This document shows, piece by piece, positions 46,729-54,949 of a DNA stretch of 64,000 nucleotides. The position numbers were made by a program, and so were the translations under genes. The DNA is from Clostridia bacterium (lineage in GTDB: Bacteria; Bacillota; Clostridia; TANB77; CAG-508), in the NCBI GenBank assembly GCA_017429505.1, contig JAFROW010000009.1, forward strand, positions 1 through 64,000, given 5' to 3'. The stretch's first letter is position 1. Each line of letters starts with the position of its first letter. Below the pieces are notes generated by a model. That model had not been told where the DNA came from. It worked only from the letters and a program-made list of their open reading frames with translations, and ran no database searches.

Positions 46729-47148
46729 TTAAAATGGTAAGTCATCATCACTTGTTAAAGTTTGTTCATCTATATTTTCTATGGAATTTTCCGAAGTGCT
46801 AACATCAGTATTTGATTCCTCTTGCTTTCTTGCACTTTCTGCAAATTTTATTTCTTCAGCAATGACATCTGTTGCATATCTTCTTTTACCTTCATCATCC
46901 GTCCAGTTTCTAACCTGCATTCTTCCGCACATACATATTTGAGTACCTTGTTTTAAATATTTTTCTACGAAATCTGCAAGTTTTGAATATGCAACTAGAC
47001 TTATAAAGTCTGTTTGTCTCTCCTCGCCTGGTTTTACATAGTTTCTATCTACAGCAAGTGTAAATAATGCAACCTTTGTATTGTTTGTTTGTGAAAATCT
47101 AATCTCTGGATTTTTTGTTAATCTTCCTAATAATATAACTTTGTTCAT
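46729..47148 (-). CDS. ssb: Single-stranded DNA-binding protein
   Basis: 139 residues. The OB-fold begins M-N-K-V-I-L-L-G-R-L-T-K-N-P-E and the tail ends D-D-D-L-P-F, the tip that recruits partner proteins. It coats single-stranded DNA during replication or transfer of the element. The stop codon is inside a hairpin. It is preceded by bS6, as on some chromosomes (rpsF-ssb), but no rpsR follows. Confidence 0.93.
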   Translation of the reverse strand: MNKVILLGRLTKNPEIRFSQTNNTKVALFTLAVDRNYVKPGEERQTDFISLVAYSKLADFVEKYLKQGTQICMCGRMQVRNWTDDEGKRRYATDVIAEEIKFAESARKQEESNTDVSTSENSIENIDEQTLTSDDDLPF

Positions 47149-47169
47149 ATCTTTTACCTTCCTTCCTTT

Positions 47170-47454
47170 TTAATCATCTCTTCTAACTGTTATAAATTTA
47201 AGTATTTCATCAGTTATTCGCATTACTCTTTCTAATTCTCTAATTGTATCTGGTATTGTTTTGTATGTTAATACTACATAATATGCTTCCTTTTGTTTTC
47301 TAATCTCATAAGCAAGTTTTTTTAATCCTAACTTTTCTATTTGTTCAACTTTTCCATCCTGCTTTATAACATCTACTAATTTGTTGTTTACTTCATCAAT
47401 CTCCTTTTCATTTAAGTTTTTACCTAGTATTATAACTGTTTCATATTTATTCAT
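47170..47454 (-). CDS. rpsF: Ribosomal protein bS6
   Basis: 94 residues from the ATG at 47454 (GGAAGGAAT). The family core M-N-K-Y-E-T-V-I-I-L, L-G-L-K-K-L-A-Y-E-I and R-V-M-R-I-T-D-E-I-L are intact. bS6 sits on the 30S platform with bS18. Here it is inside the mobile-element operon next to ssb. Either this is a recruited copy or the element has captured the host rpsF-ssb pair. Confidence 0.9.
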   Translation of the reverse strand: MNKYETVIILGKNLNEKEIDEVNNKLVDVIKQDGKVEQIEKLGLKKLAYEIRKQKEAYYVVLTYKTIPDTIRELERVMRITDEILKFITVRRDD

Positions 47455-47473
47455 TTTATATTCCTTCCTTCCT

Positions 47474-47890
47474 TTATGCTGCCATATCAAGTATAAATTT
47501 CTTGGTATTTATAGCATTTATTTTTTTGTTTTCACTAATTTTTAAATAATATTTTTCTAAATACTCTTCCCTATATATGTCTATTTTTCTTTGATGTCTA
47601 TCTAATCTAAACATTTTTGTAAATCTTCTTATGTCTCTTTTCTTCATTGATGTTCTGTGATTTTTCTTAATTGAGACTATTAGGAATGTTCCAAGTAGTA
47701 TATTTCCTCCGTATATTCTATTAAAGTCATCATGTCTTGCATTTTTACTTGCAATTAATAAATTATCCTCATTTAATTTAACTTTGTATAAATCCTCTCC
47801 TAAAAAAGCCTTAATATGCTTTATATTTGGTGATATTTTTATAACTTGTACCTCTTTTCCAGGTATTACTAATAAAACTTTAATCTTCAT
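47474..47890 (-). CDS. DUF3846-like protein
   Basis: 138 residues from the ATG at 47890 (GGAAGGA). The N-terminal half (M-K-I-K-V-L-L-V-I-P-G-K, N-A-R-H-D-D-F-N-R-I-Y-G-G-N-I-L-L-G) fits the DUF3846 family, found in many phages and mobile elements. The C-terminus is basic. Function unknown. Confidence 0.7.
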   Translation of the reverse strand: MKIKVLLVIPGKEVQVIKISPNIKHIKAFLGEDLYKVKLNEDNLLIASKNARHDDFNRIYGGNILLGTFLIVSIKKNHRTSMKKRDIRRFTKMFRLDRHQRKIDIYREEYLEKYYLKISENKKINAINTKKFILDMAA

Positions 47891-47926
47891 ATGTTTTTTT
47901 CCTTCCTTCATTTAATTTAAAATATC

Positions 47927-47952
47927 AAAAAGACAGAATAATCTGCCTTTTT
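47927..47952 (-). terminator. Internal terminator within the element operon
   Basis: AAAAAGACAGA / TCTGCCTTTTT stem with T-runs on both sides, between the Rad50-like and DUF3846 genes. Confidence 0.6.
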
Positions 47953-47954
47953 AT

Positions 47955-49721
47955 TTATGCTACTTGCTTTAACTCTGCATTTTCGTCAAAATAATTTTGA
48001 ATTTGTAAATCTTGTCCTTTTTCTACTTTCGCTATAATTAGTTGGGTATTTTCTGAATAGTCTTTTATAAAGTCATAATCTACACAACTTTCATAGTCAT
48101 CAATAAAAATTGGACCATTTAATCTGCTTATTTTATTGAACATATTTGCAAATTCCAAAGCAGTTGCAATTGTTTCTGATCTAGATAAATCAGATAAGGT
48201 TTTATCCTTATATGTTATTATAAAATCTTCTTTAATTTCTCCAGTAGTTTTAAGGACTGAATAAAATTTTATATCAACATCTTTTAAGTATTCTCTTGCA
48301 AGTTTCATTTTTTCTTCAATATAAAGAATGTATAGTTTTTGTGCTATCTTTTTTGTTTGATTTAAATTATCAATTAATTTTAATTGTGTATTTTTTTCTA
48401 AATTGAAATACTTAATATCTTGTAAAGCACTTTCTATATCATTTCCTTTTATAGAAATTGAATTGTTGAATCTATCTATTTCTGCTTTTTCATATTCTAA
48501 TTTTGTTATATTTTCTTGTACTGTTTTAATTCTCTTTTCTTTTTCTACATCAGGATTTCCACTAATTGAATGAAATTTGCATCTTTCCATTGTAAGTTTA
48601 AGTTTAATATCCTTTATTTCTGTATCTAGTATATTTTTCTTGTCATATAGAGCAAATAACTCATTTCTCATATTTTCTACCGTTCTATCCTTACTTTCAT
48701 TATGTATTTCTTGATTGCATGTAGGACATTTTGTAATTTCTCCATTTTTTATACTTAAATACTTTTTCTTACCTGCCTTCATGCTGTTTTCTACTTCCGA
48801 GCATTCAGTTTCCTTTGATAAAAGATTCTTTTCTAGTTCTTCCACGACCTTCTTTTGCTTATTTTTATCTGTTAAATTTGTGTCATTATTTAAAAATGCA
48901 AGTTCCTGTCTTGCAATAGATAATTCCTCATCTTTTTCAAATGTCTTTACTTCAGGAAGTTCTTGATTTGCAATTTCCTCTGCATATTCTATTTTTCCCT
49001 CATATGATGATATCTTACTTTCTGCTTTTTTAATGCTATTATTTAATTCTGATATATATGCTGGAATATTTACAGGTACTCCTTCCAATAAATCTCTTTC
49101 ATCTTTATCTAATTTGTTATATGCTATATCCATTGAAATAGAAAACATTTTATCATTTATAAACTTTTCTTTTTCAGTATCAGTTAGTTCATTAAATCCT
49201 TTATTATTTTTATAATATTTTTCTAAAAGTCTATCTTGCATTTGTTTTTCTTGCATATCAAATATAACCTTTGGCTTTACATCTGATAAATATTTATCCA
49301 CCAATTCTTTTTGCTCTGCAGGTTTTTTGTTTAAAAAATACATAGGATTTATAACTGAAAGAAATAATCTTTTATCTTTGTAAAAAGAAGTAAGTTCGTT
49401 TTGAGTTGTTGGCTTTCCATCTATTGAAATAAAGTTTCCTTTGCTAGAATACTTATTCTTTCCTCTGATTAAAACATGATTTTCTCCTCTATTATCAGTA
49501 AAATGTAGTTCCCCATATGAAGAATCGGAGTTTTTGTTTATAAGAGAAGATTTTTCATCTCCAGATAAATTTGTTCCAAGCAATGTATTTACTATCGCAT
49601 ACAAAATATTACTTTTTCCGGATTTATTTTTTCCAGTAATTACTGTTGTGTCAAAAAGTTTTGTTTCAAATTCTTTTTCAAATTTTCTAAAACCTACAGT
49701 TTTTACATAATTTACTTTCAT
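47955..49721 (-). CDS. Rad50/SbcC-like AAA ATPase
   Basis: 588 residues from the ATG at 49721 (GGAAGGAAG). Walker A G-K-N-K-S-G-K-S-N (about 31-39); a long coiled coil in the middle with a zinc-hook C-P-T-C (about 330); Walker B-like region P-I-F-I-D-D-Y near 537. The S-R-S-E-T motif of an ABC-type signature is at about 514. This is the plan of SMC/Rad50 DNA-repair ATPases. No SbcD nuclease gene is adjacent. Confidence 0.82.
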   Translation of the reverse strand: MKVNYVKTVGFRKFEKEFETKLFDTTVITGKNKSGKSNILYAIVNTLLGTNLSGDEKSSLINKNSDSSYGELHFTDNRGENHVLIRGKNKYSSKGNFISIDGKPTTQNELTSFYKDKRLFLSVINPMYFLNKKPAEQKELVDKYLSDVKPKVIFDMQEKQMQDRLLEKYYKNNKGFNELTDTEKEKFINDKMFSISMDIAYNKLDKDERDLLEGVPVNIPAYISELNNSIKKAESKISSYEGKIEYAEEIANQELPEVKTFEKDEELSIARQELAFLNNDTNLTDKNKQKKVVEELEKNLLSKETECSEVENSMKAGKKKYLSIKNGEITKCPTCNQEIHNESKDRTVENMRNELFALYDKKNILDTEIKDIKLKLTMERCKFHSISGNPDVEKEKRIKTVQENITKLEYEKAEIDRFNNSISIKGNDIESALQDIKYFNLEKNTQLKLIDNLNQTKKIAQKLYILYIEEKMKLAREYLKDVDIKFYSVLKTTGEIKEDFIITYKDKTLSDLSRSETIATALEFANMFNKISRLNGPIFIDDYESCVDYDFIKDYSENTQLIIAKVEKGQDLQIQNYFDENAELKQVA

Positions 49722-49740
49722 ATTTTTTCTTCCTTCCTTT

Positions 49741-49932
49741 TTATTTAGCGAGTTTATGTATATATTTTGGTAACATCCAATCCTCAGAACCATCATCAAA
49801 TTTCAAATGATAGTCTTTATAATATGGATCTCGCTCTATTACTGTTGCATAGGTAAAATTATAGAATTTACCATTCTCTTCACCAGGACCATATACAATA
49901 ACTCTCTCGCCATTTTTGAATTTATTAAACAT
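49741..49932 (-). CDS. Small SH3-like protein
   Basis: 63 residues. V-I-V-Y-G-P-G and H-L-K-F-D-D-G-S-E-D-W suggest a small beta-barrel. AAGGAG upstream; no family recognised. Confidence 0.55.
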   Translation of the reverse strand: MFNKFKNGERVIVYGPGEENGKFYNFTYATVIERDPYYKDYHLKFDDGSEDWMLPKYIHKLAK

Positions 49933-50061
49933 TGTATATTCTCCTTTTTGTTATTTTTTTGTTTTAACTCTTGACATTCTTAAATTTTTCTGCCATACTT
50001 TAAGAAATAAATAATTACATAAACGAACTAAAATAGTAGCAAGTTTAAGCACCAACTTACT

Positions 50062-51261
50062 TTATGCTGCTATTTTTTGTTGCTCATCAAATATTTCCAT
50101 TCTCATAGCACAAAGTCGTTCCCCAAAATTTTTAAGTTCCAACTTTACAGCTGCACCCAAGTTGCATTTTTTTATTCTTTCTTCATCATTTGGATTTATT
50201 ATGACATCATATTTTTTGTCATTTACATCATAAAATCTTGCAATAAGATAATCCTTTTCTCCATTTTTTGTTTTTACTTTTTCTCTGAATGTCTCAAAAA
50301 GTAAATAAATATTATCCCAACTAAATTTACCTTCAGTTTTATTGTTTTTAGTTTTATTTGTTGTTTCTATTTTAGGATTTTTTTCTTCTTTACTTTCCTT
50401 CGAACTGCTTTCTTTTTTAGATGTTACTTTTTCTTGTTTAACTGTCTTTGATGCTTTAGTTGTCTTTGCTTTAACTTGTTTTTCATCACTCTCTTTCTTC
50501 TCTGTTTTGCTCTCACTATTTTTAATATTAGTCGATGTAATTTCATTATTTCCTGCAGTTTCATCTTCGTTTTTCACATTTTGTATAGGTTTTGTGGATA
50601 ATTGTTCTTGTGAAATATTGCTTGCATTTTCTAAAGTTGTATTTTCTGAATAAAAATCTTCGTTTTTGAATAGATCTAAAACATAATTTGTATATGTTTG
50701 TCCTAAAGAATTTGGTTTTTCTGACTTTTTAAGAAATATTGTATATTTTCCTTTAACTGATTTTCCTTGCAATTTCTGAAGTTTAATATAATCATCTAAT
50801 TTACTTATAGATTGCTGACCTGTTATCTTCATTAAAAATATTCTATCTGTACTTATACTTGGTATAAAGAATTTAAGCCAACCAATTCTATTACATGCTC
50901 TTTTGCCATTTGCATCTTTCTGTCTATATTCACATCCAAATTTATCACATTCAATTTGCTTCCAACCATTTTTCACTTTTAAAGTTGCTTGGTTAGATTC
51001 TCGTGAACATCTACATGCCTCTCCTCCTTGATTATATCTTGCATATTTAATTGATAACGGTTCCTCATCAAAAAATTCAATTTCTATATTTTGTTTTCCT
51101 TTATACTCTTCATCAAATTTATCAAGAAACTTTTTCATATATGCATCATCAGATTTTGCTATAAAGTAGCCATATTCAGTTACTTTATTTTTTAACTTTT
51201 CTCCATGTTGTACTCTCCCTATAACTGGTAAATTTATAAGTCTTGTTTGTGTTTGTTCCAT
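50062..51261 (-). CDS. Phage gp3 / recombination-directionality-factor-like protein
   Basis: 399 residues. A compact N-terminal domain (about 1-220) has I-G-R-V-Q-H-G-E-K (about 14-22), E-Y-G-Y-F-I-A-K-S-D-D and paired cysteines (C-R-C-S, C-D-K-F-G-C-E-Y-R, C-N-R-I-G-W). This resembles the gp3-like recombination directionality factors of phages and integrative elements. A Lys/Ser/Glu-rich disordered linker (about 225-300) and a small C-terminal domain follow. If right, it would control excision by an integrase, none of which is in this half of the element. Confidence 0.45.
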   Translation of the reverse strand: MEQTQTRLINLPVIGRVQHGEKLKNKVTEYGYFIAKSDDAYMKKFLDKFDEEYKGKQNIEIEFFDEEPLSIKYARYNQGGEACRCSRESNQATLKVKNGWKQIECDKFGCEYRQKDANGKRACNRIGWLKFFIPSISTDRIFLMKITGQQSISKLDDYIKLQKLQGKSVKGKYTIFLKKSEKPNSLGQTYTNYVLDLFKNEDFYSENTTLENASNISQEQLSTKPIQNVKNEDETAGNNEITSTNIKNSESKTEKKESDEKQVKAKTTKASKTVKQEKVTSKKESSSKESKEEKNPKIETTNKTKNNKTEGKFSWDNIYLLFETFREKVKTKNGEKDYLIARFYDVNDKKYDVIINPNDEERIKKCNLGAAVKLELKNFGERLCAMRMEIFDEQQKIAA

Positions 51262-51278
51262 TTTTAATTCTCCTTCCT

Positions 51279-51641
51279 TTAAGCAGCAATAAGTTCTGTT
51301 ATTTGATATTCTACTGCTTTTCTTCTCTTTAAATCAATTTTGTAAATTGGATAAAGTGCTGATTTAAAAGGACATGCTCCAACTTTTTCTTTTAAGATTC
51401 CTATTTTTTCTAATTGTTCAATAAAGTTTGGTTTGTACATAAAATCAACAACAACTTCATCATCTTTTAAGACTTTACTATTTTGATCTAGTGTAATGTC
51501 AGCAAAATGTGCTGTTTCGTTTGTTTTCGGATCAGTTCCAAATAGGCTTAGTTGTAAATTCCCATTTTTGTAATTTGAACTATGTATAAAACAGTTATTG
51601 AAAACCATATCATATAATTCGAATCTAAAACCACTTCTCAT
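51279..51641 (-). CDS. DUF4313-like small protein
   Basis: 120 residues from the ATG at 51641 (GGAAGGAG). The first gene after the long leader RNA. The family (my recollection is DUF4313) occurs on conjugative elements; function unknown. P-F-K-S-A-L-Y-P-I-Y-K-I-D-L is a conserved block. Confidence 0.55.
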   Translation of the reverse strand: MRSGFRFELYDMVFNNCFIHSSNYKNGNLQLSLFGTDPKTNETAHFADITLDQNSKVLKDDEVVVDFMYKPNFIEQLEKIGILKEKVGACPFKSALYPIYKIDLKRRKAVEYQITELIAA

Positions 51642-51715
51642 AATCTTTTCTCCTTCCATAAATTCTGTGTAAAAGATTTTTTTGATTTAATCCTCCTTTC
51701 TCTTTATTTTGGGAC

Positions 51716-51953
51716 AAAAAAAGAAAAGCATTTTGTTTATAAAGGGGGCTTATAAACTTTAAATACTTTTCTTCAATAAAAAAAGCATAGCAAAAAATCT
51801 ATATTTTTGACTAGGCTTCAAATCCCTAATTTATGCTACATTTAAAAAATGTAGAAATACCACTACTACCTTAATATTTATAGTAGTTATGCCACAAGTA
51901 TTATTACTTGCAGATAGTTATAGATTTATTTCTATAACATAATCTTTATACAC
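51716..51953 (-). ncRNA. Structured leader RNA with five tandem hairpins
   Basis: From the predicted start (about 51953) the transcript has perfect stems at 51917-51938 (8 bases), 51895-51910 (6), 51862-51887 (7) and 51836-51854 (8), a longer stem closed by AGCATA / TATGCT (51784-51837), and the terminator at 51722-51772. The fourth and fifth share two bases, so they are alternatives. This is the form of an attenuator or trans-RNA regulator. No known riboswitch core was recognised. Confidence 0.55.
51722..51772 (-). terminator. Terminator in the leader of the element operon
   Basis: AGAAAAG (51722-51728) pairs with CTTTTCT (51766-51772), and GTTTATAA (51735-51742) with TTATAAAC (51750-51757), loop of C/G-rich bases. 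A T-run follows on the minus strand. It lies between the promoter and the first gene, so readthrough must be controlled. Confidence 0.7.
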
Positions 51954-51959
51954 ACTTAT

Positions 51960-51988
51960 ATTATATATTCTATTTTTTGAATTTTCAA
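51960..51988 (-). promoter_or_regulatory. Promoter of the element operon
   Basis: -35 TTGAAA (51983-51988), 17-base spacer, -10 TATAAT (51960-51965). Confidence 0.75.
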
Positions 51989-52084
51989 TATGTACAAAAA
52001 AAAATATTTTTCTTTGATATTTCAATGTTTTTTAGTATTATTTGTGGAGCAAAATTATTTTTCTTAAAAAAATTTTTAAAACTT

Positions 52085-52125
52085 AAGACAAAAATAATTA
52101 TTTTTGATATAATAAAAAACGGAGG
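52085..52125 (+). promoter_or_regulatory. Promoter of the small plus-strand gene
   Basis: -10 TATAAT (52108-52113), weak -35 AAGACA (52085-52090), spacing 17, and an RBS GGAGG at 52121-52125. The expected start is almost at the RBS, so the leader is very short. Confidence 0.5.
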
Positions 52126-52134
52126 CTGATAAAA

Positions 52135-52338
52135 ATGATTTTATATGATTTAACAGATGAACATCAAAGAGAAAAATTAAAGGATGCAAATGTTATCGTG
52201 ATTAAAGGAAAAGATTATTCTAAAGAAGAAACAAAGGAAGTTTATAACAATATAATGAGCCATATATTTAGTATGAGTAAGAAAAACATTCCTCAAGAAA
52301 TGGAAGAATTTAGAGATGTAATTCAACTTGTTGTATAA
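52135..52338 (+). CDS. 67-residue small protein
   Basis: A small soluble protein (M-I-L-Y-D-L-T-D-E-H-Q-R-E, then K-G-K-D-Y-S-K-E-E-T-K-E) on the opposite strand to the large operon. It faces the leader promoter. No family recognised. It may belong to the element's control region. Confidence 0.6.
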   Translation: MILYDLTDEHQREKLKDANVIVIKGKDYSKEETKEVYNNIMSHIFSMSKKNIPQEMEEFRDVIQLVV

Positions 52339-52361
52339 ATGAAAATTATATATAGATATTA

Positions 52362-52394
52362 AAATAGAAAGTCAATAATAATGGCTTTCTATTT
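52362..52394. terminator. Bidirectional terminator
   Basis: AAATAGAAAG (52362-52371) pairs with CTTTCTATTT (52385-52394), between convergent genes. Confidence 0.75.
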
Positions 52395-52406
52395 ATAAAT
52401 ACTTTT

Positions 52407-52667
52407 TTATTTTTCTATCTTTTTTTCTATACCCTTTATTAAGTCTTCAAATGATACGCCTAGTATCTTCATCATACCCCACAATTCATAATCTCTAACT
52501 GTTCTTTTATTGGCTTCAATTAGATATATATCATTCTTATGCATATTTATTCCTAGTAAATTTAATTCTTTTACCAAATCTGCTTGCGACATATACTTTT
52601 CTTTTCTATATTTTGCCAAATTTTCACATATTACGTTGTAACAGTTATTAAATTTTCTCATTGACAT
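52407..52667 (-). CDS. Cro/CI-type repressor of the element
   Basis: 86 residues, essentially a single HTH-XRE domain (M-S-Q-A-D-L-V-K-E-L, N-D-I-Y-L-I-E-A-N-K-R). AAGGGGGA precedes its ATG. It is divergent from the AbrB operon at 53116, with the intergenic region between, the usual genetic switch layout. Confidence 0.8.
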   Translation of the reverse strand: MSMRKFNNCYNVICENLAKYRKEKYMSQADLVKELNLLGINMHKNDIYLIEANKRTVRDYELWGMMKILGVSFEDLIKGIEKKIEK

Positions 52668-53115
52668 ATTAATTCCCCCTTATAACTATTACAATTTTAC
52701 CCCTATATTAATGATAATATGACACGGTAACTATGTTTATATATATATAATAATATAAAATATTCATTTGAATATATTGCTTTCAAATACACTATTTTAA
52801 GGCTTTTTGTCATTTTTTGTCGATAAATTTTCTTTTCTTGTAACTGTAAGTCTAAGACATAAAACAAAAATTCTTGTATTGACTTGATAACAATTACAAT
52901 TTATAATGATAACAATGTCATATTTAAAAAATATATACAAAACTGTCGAAATTTGATTTATTATATGACAAATATTAAAGAAGGAGGAACATATAGTAGT
53001 ATCGACTTATGGCTTAAATAGAAATATATATACTTTATTCATAAAAATAAAATGATATTACAAGCCATAATAATTTTCAAAACATAATAAAAAATGAGGA
53101 AAGGAAGGAAATATT
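52668..53115. promoter_or_regulatory. Divergent control region with a repeated operator-like block
   Basis: No gene here. A plus-strand promoter for the AbrB operon: -35 TTGACT (52879-52884), 17 bases, -10 TATAAT (52902-52907), leaving a leader of about 200 bases. The words ATTACAATTT and TAATGATAA, in that order, occur near 52688-52716 (in front of the Cro-like gene) and again at about 52892-52912, overlapping the promoter. These look like two copies of an operator. Confidence 0.55.
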
Positions 53116-53448
53116 ATGGAAGAATCAAACTTTATTATTAGAAAAATAGACGATTTAGGTAGAATTGTAATACCAAGAGATAAAAGAAAAGAAAACGGAA
53201 TTGCTATTAAAGATAAATTTGAAATATGTACAGAAGACAAAGAAATCATACTAAAAAGGATTAATAACGAGGAAATTTCAAATGAACAGAAAATTACTAG
53301 ATCTATTGATGAACTTGGAAGAATTGTACTTCCTAAAATTATCAGAGAAGATTTAGGATTTAACATTGGAGATGAAGTAAAAATATTTTTTATGACTAAC
53401 AGTACTATTTTAATTAAAGCACAAGGAAAGGATTTTGACTATGAATGA
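53116..53448 (+). CDS. Protein with two tandem AbrB/SpoVT domains
   Basis: 110 residues. Two complete SpoVT-AbrB swapped-hairpin domains: R-K-I-D-D-L-G-R-I-V-I-P (about 8-19) and R-S-I-D-E-L-G-R-I-V-L-P (about 62-73). Normal AbrB has one such domain and dimerises, so this looks like a built-in dimer. DNA-binding transition regulator. The stop overlaps the start of the next gene. Confidence 0.87.
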   Translation: MEESNFIIRKIDDLGRIVIPRDKRKENGIAIKDKFEICTEDKEIILKRINNEEISNEQKITRSIDELGRIVLPKIIREDLGFNIGDEVKIFFMTNSTILIKAQGKDFDYE

Positions 53449-53926
53449 TAAATTAAGAGTTCTTGTTGCTTGTCAAGATAAAGAAAAAGGAATATCACTT
53501 CAATCCATTATTGCAGGGAATAAAAATGTAAAAAAGGTAAAACTTGAAACAACAGGTATAGACACTATAAAAAATATAAAGTCATGGTTTCCTGATATCG
53601 TCTTTGTAAATATGAATATAGAAGATTTTACTGGACTTGAAATTATTCAACATATAAGGCTTAAGTTTATAGACTATAACAAACCAATTTTCATATTGCT
53701 AGTTGATAAATTTGAAAAAGGTATAATAGAAATTTCAAAAGATTTTAAATTCTATCTTGATAAATATGAAGGTCATCCATATTCAGTTTCAGATATGATA
53801 GATAGTTATATTGATAACTATGGTGATGGTAAATATGTTGAAAAAGATTATGTTGAAGATATTGAAGAAGTAGATATCTTAATAAAATTATTTAATTGGA
53901 TAAAGAACAAATTTAAGCGATGTTAA
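53441..53926 (+). CDS. Response-regulator receiver-like protein lacking the phosphoacceptor Asp
   Basis: 161 residues from the ATG at 53441, which overlaps the AbrB stop by 8 bases. The receiver pattern I-V-F-V-N-M-N (about 55-61) has Asn where the phosphorylated Asp usually is (V-F-V-D). No output domain follows; the C-terminus is basic. It resembles Spo0A-type pseudo-receivers that act without phosphorylation. In an operon with the AbrB-like regulator. Confidence 0.65.
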   Translation: MNDKLRVLVACQDKEKGISLQSIIAGNKNVKKVKLETTGIDTIKNIKSWFPDIVFVNMNIEDFTGLEIIQHIRLKFIDYNKPIFILLVDKFEKGIIEISKDFKFYLDKYEGHPYSVSDMIDSYIDNYGDGKYVEKDYVEDIEEVDILIKLFNWIKNKFKRC

Positions 53927-54060
53927 TCGTGTTTTTATTTACCTTTATTCGTGATTTTGCCTCATTAAATAAATTACATAGAGTTTATAATAATTTTTGT
54001 CTATTCATGAGATAATACTGCCAGAAACAAATAAAATTATTGGTAGTAATGGAGGATTAT

Positions 54061-54435
54061 ATGGTAGTAAGTGATTTTAATGATTGGGTAGGCTTTGGCT
54101 CAAGGGTAAAAAGTAATAGAAAAAGCATAGGATTAACACTTGAAAAACTTGCAGAAATGACTGATATAACAGTAAACTTTTTAATCAGTATTGAAAAAGG
54201 TGACAAAGGATGCAGTTTACGTACTGTACATCGTTTAAGCAAAACACTTAAAGTTCCAGTTGATACTCTTCTTTATGGTAAAAAAATGGAAGATAAAAAT
54301 TATAAAAATAAAGAAATTTTGAAATCAATTATTGATAGATGTGATGAAAAAGAATTAGAAGCAATTAAAGATGTAATTGTTGCTATGTATCCATATTTAG
54401 AAGATATAAACGAAAAGAAGCAAAAAAATAAATGA
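54061..54435 (+). CDS. XRE-family regulator
   Basis: 124 residues from the ATG at 54061 (GGAGG 5 bases upstream); a TTG 21 bases earlier overlaps the RBS. HTH (T-L-E-K-L-A-E-M-T-D-I-T, F-L-I-S-I-E-K-G-D) at about 22-55, then a small helical tail. A second regulator of the element, on the same strand as AbrB. Confidence 0.8.
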   Translation: MVVSDFNDWVGFGSRVKSNRKSIGLTLEKLAEMTDITVNFLISIEKGDKGCSLRTVHRLSKTLKVPVDTLLYGKKMEDKNYKNKEILKSIIDRCDEKELEAIKDVIVAMYPYLEDINEKKQKNK

Positions 54436-54456
54436 CCTATTTTTATATAGGCCATT
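54431..54456. terminator. Bidirectional terminator
   Basis: AATGACCTAT / ATAGGCCATT stem, T-runs on both strands, between convergent genes. Confidence 0.65.
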
Positions 54457-54458
54457 TT

Positions 54459-54932
54459 TTAATTTAAAATTTGCAGTTCAGGATATTTTACATACATAAA
54501 CGAAATATCTTTAGATAAATTTTTCAAGTCTTCACTATCCGGAAATAGTAGTATTAATTTATCTGCTTTAGGAAGTACAGAAAGTGAATTGTTTACTATT
54601 TTTACAACACTTTTTCTATTATCTTCATCTGCAACTATAATATGATACATCTCTCCAATTGTAGAGAAAAATGTTATTTTAACTGGATCATATCCTACAC
54701 AGAATTTATCCATTTTAAATTTATATTCACATAGCAAGTCCAAAGCAATAAGCATTCTTTCATCTATCCTTCTTGTATTGTGTACATATATTCCATCTTT
54801 TCTACTTACCATATTTGTAGAAAGTAGTCTTTTAAAATTATCATTTTTAAATTCAAATAGAATTTGTAAATGTTTTGCTCTTGCACATCCAAAGTCCTGC
54901 AAGAAATTTAATATTTCTTGGTCACTTACCAT
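54459..54932 (-). CDS. DUF5697-like mobile-element protein
   Basis: 157 residues from the ATG at 54932 (GGGGGTGG). The start V-S-D-Q-E-I-L-N-F-L-Q-D-F-G-C-A-R looks like a winged-helix (replication-type) domain, seen in proteins of conjugative elements. Family name by recollection only; function unknown. Confidence 0.5.
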   Translation of the reverse strand: MVSDQEILNFLQDFGCARAKHLQILFEFKNDNFKRLLSTNMVSRKDGIYVHNTRRIDERMLIALDLLCEYKFKMDKFCVGYDPVKITFFSTIGEMYHIIVADEDNRKSVVKIVNNSLSVLPKADKLILLFPDSEDLKNLSKDISFMYVKYPELQILN

Positions 54933-54949
54933 ATTCACCACCCCCATTT

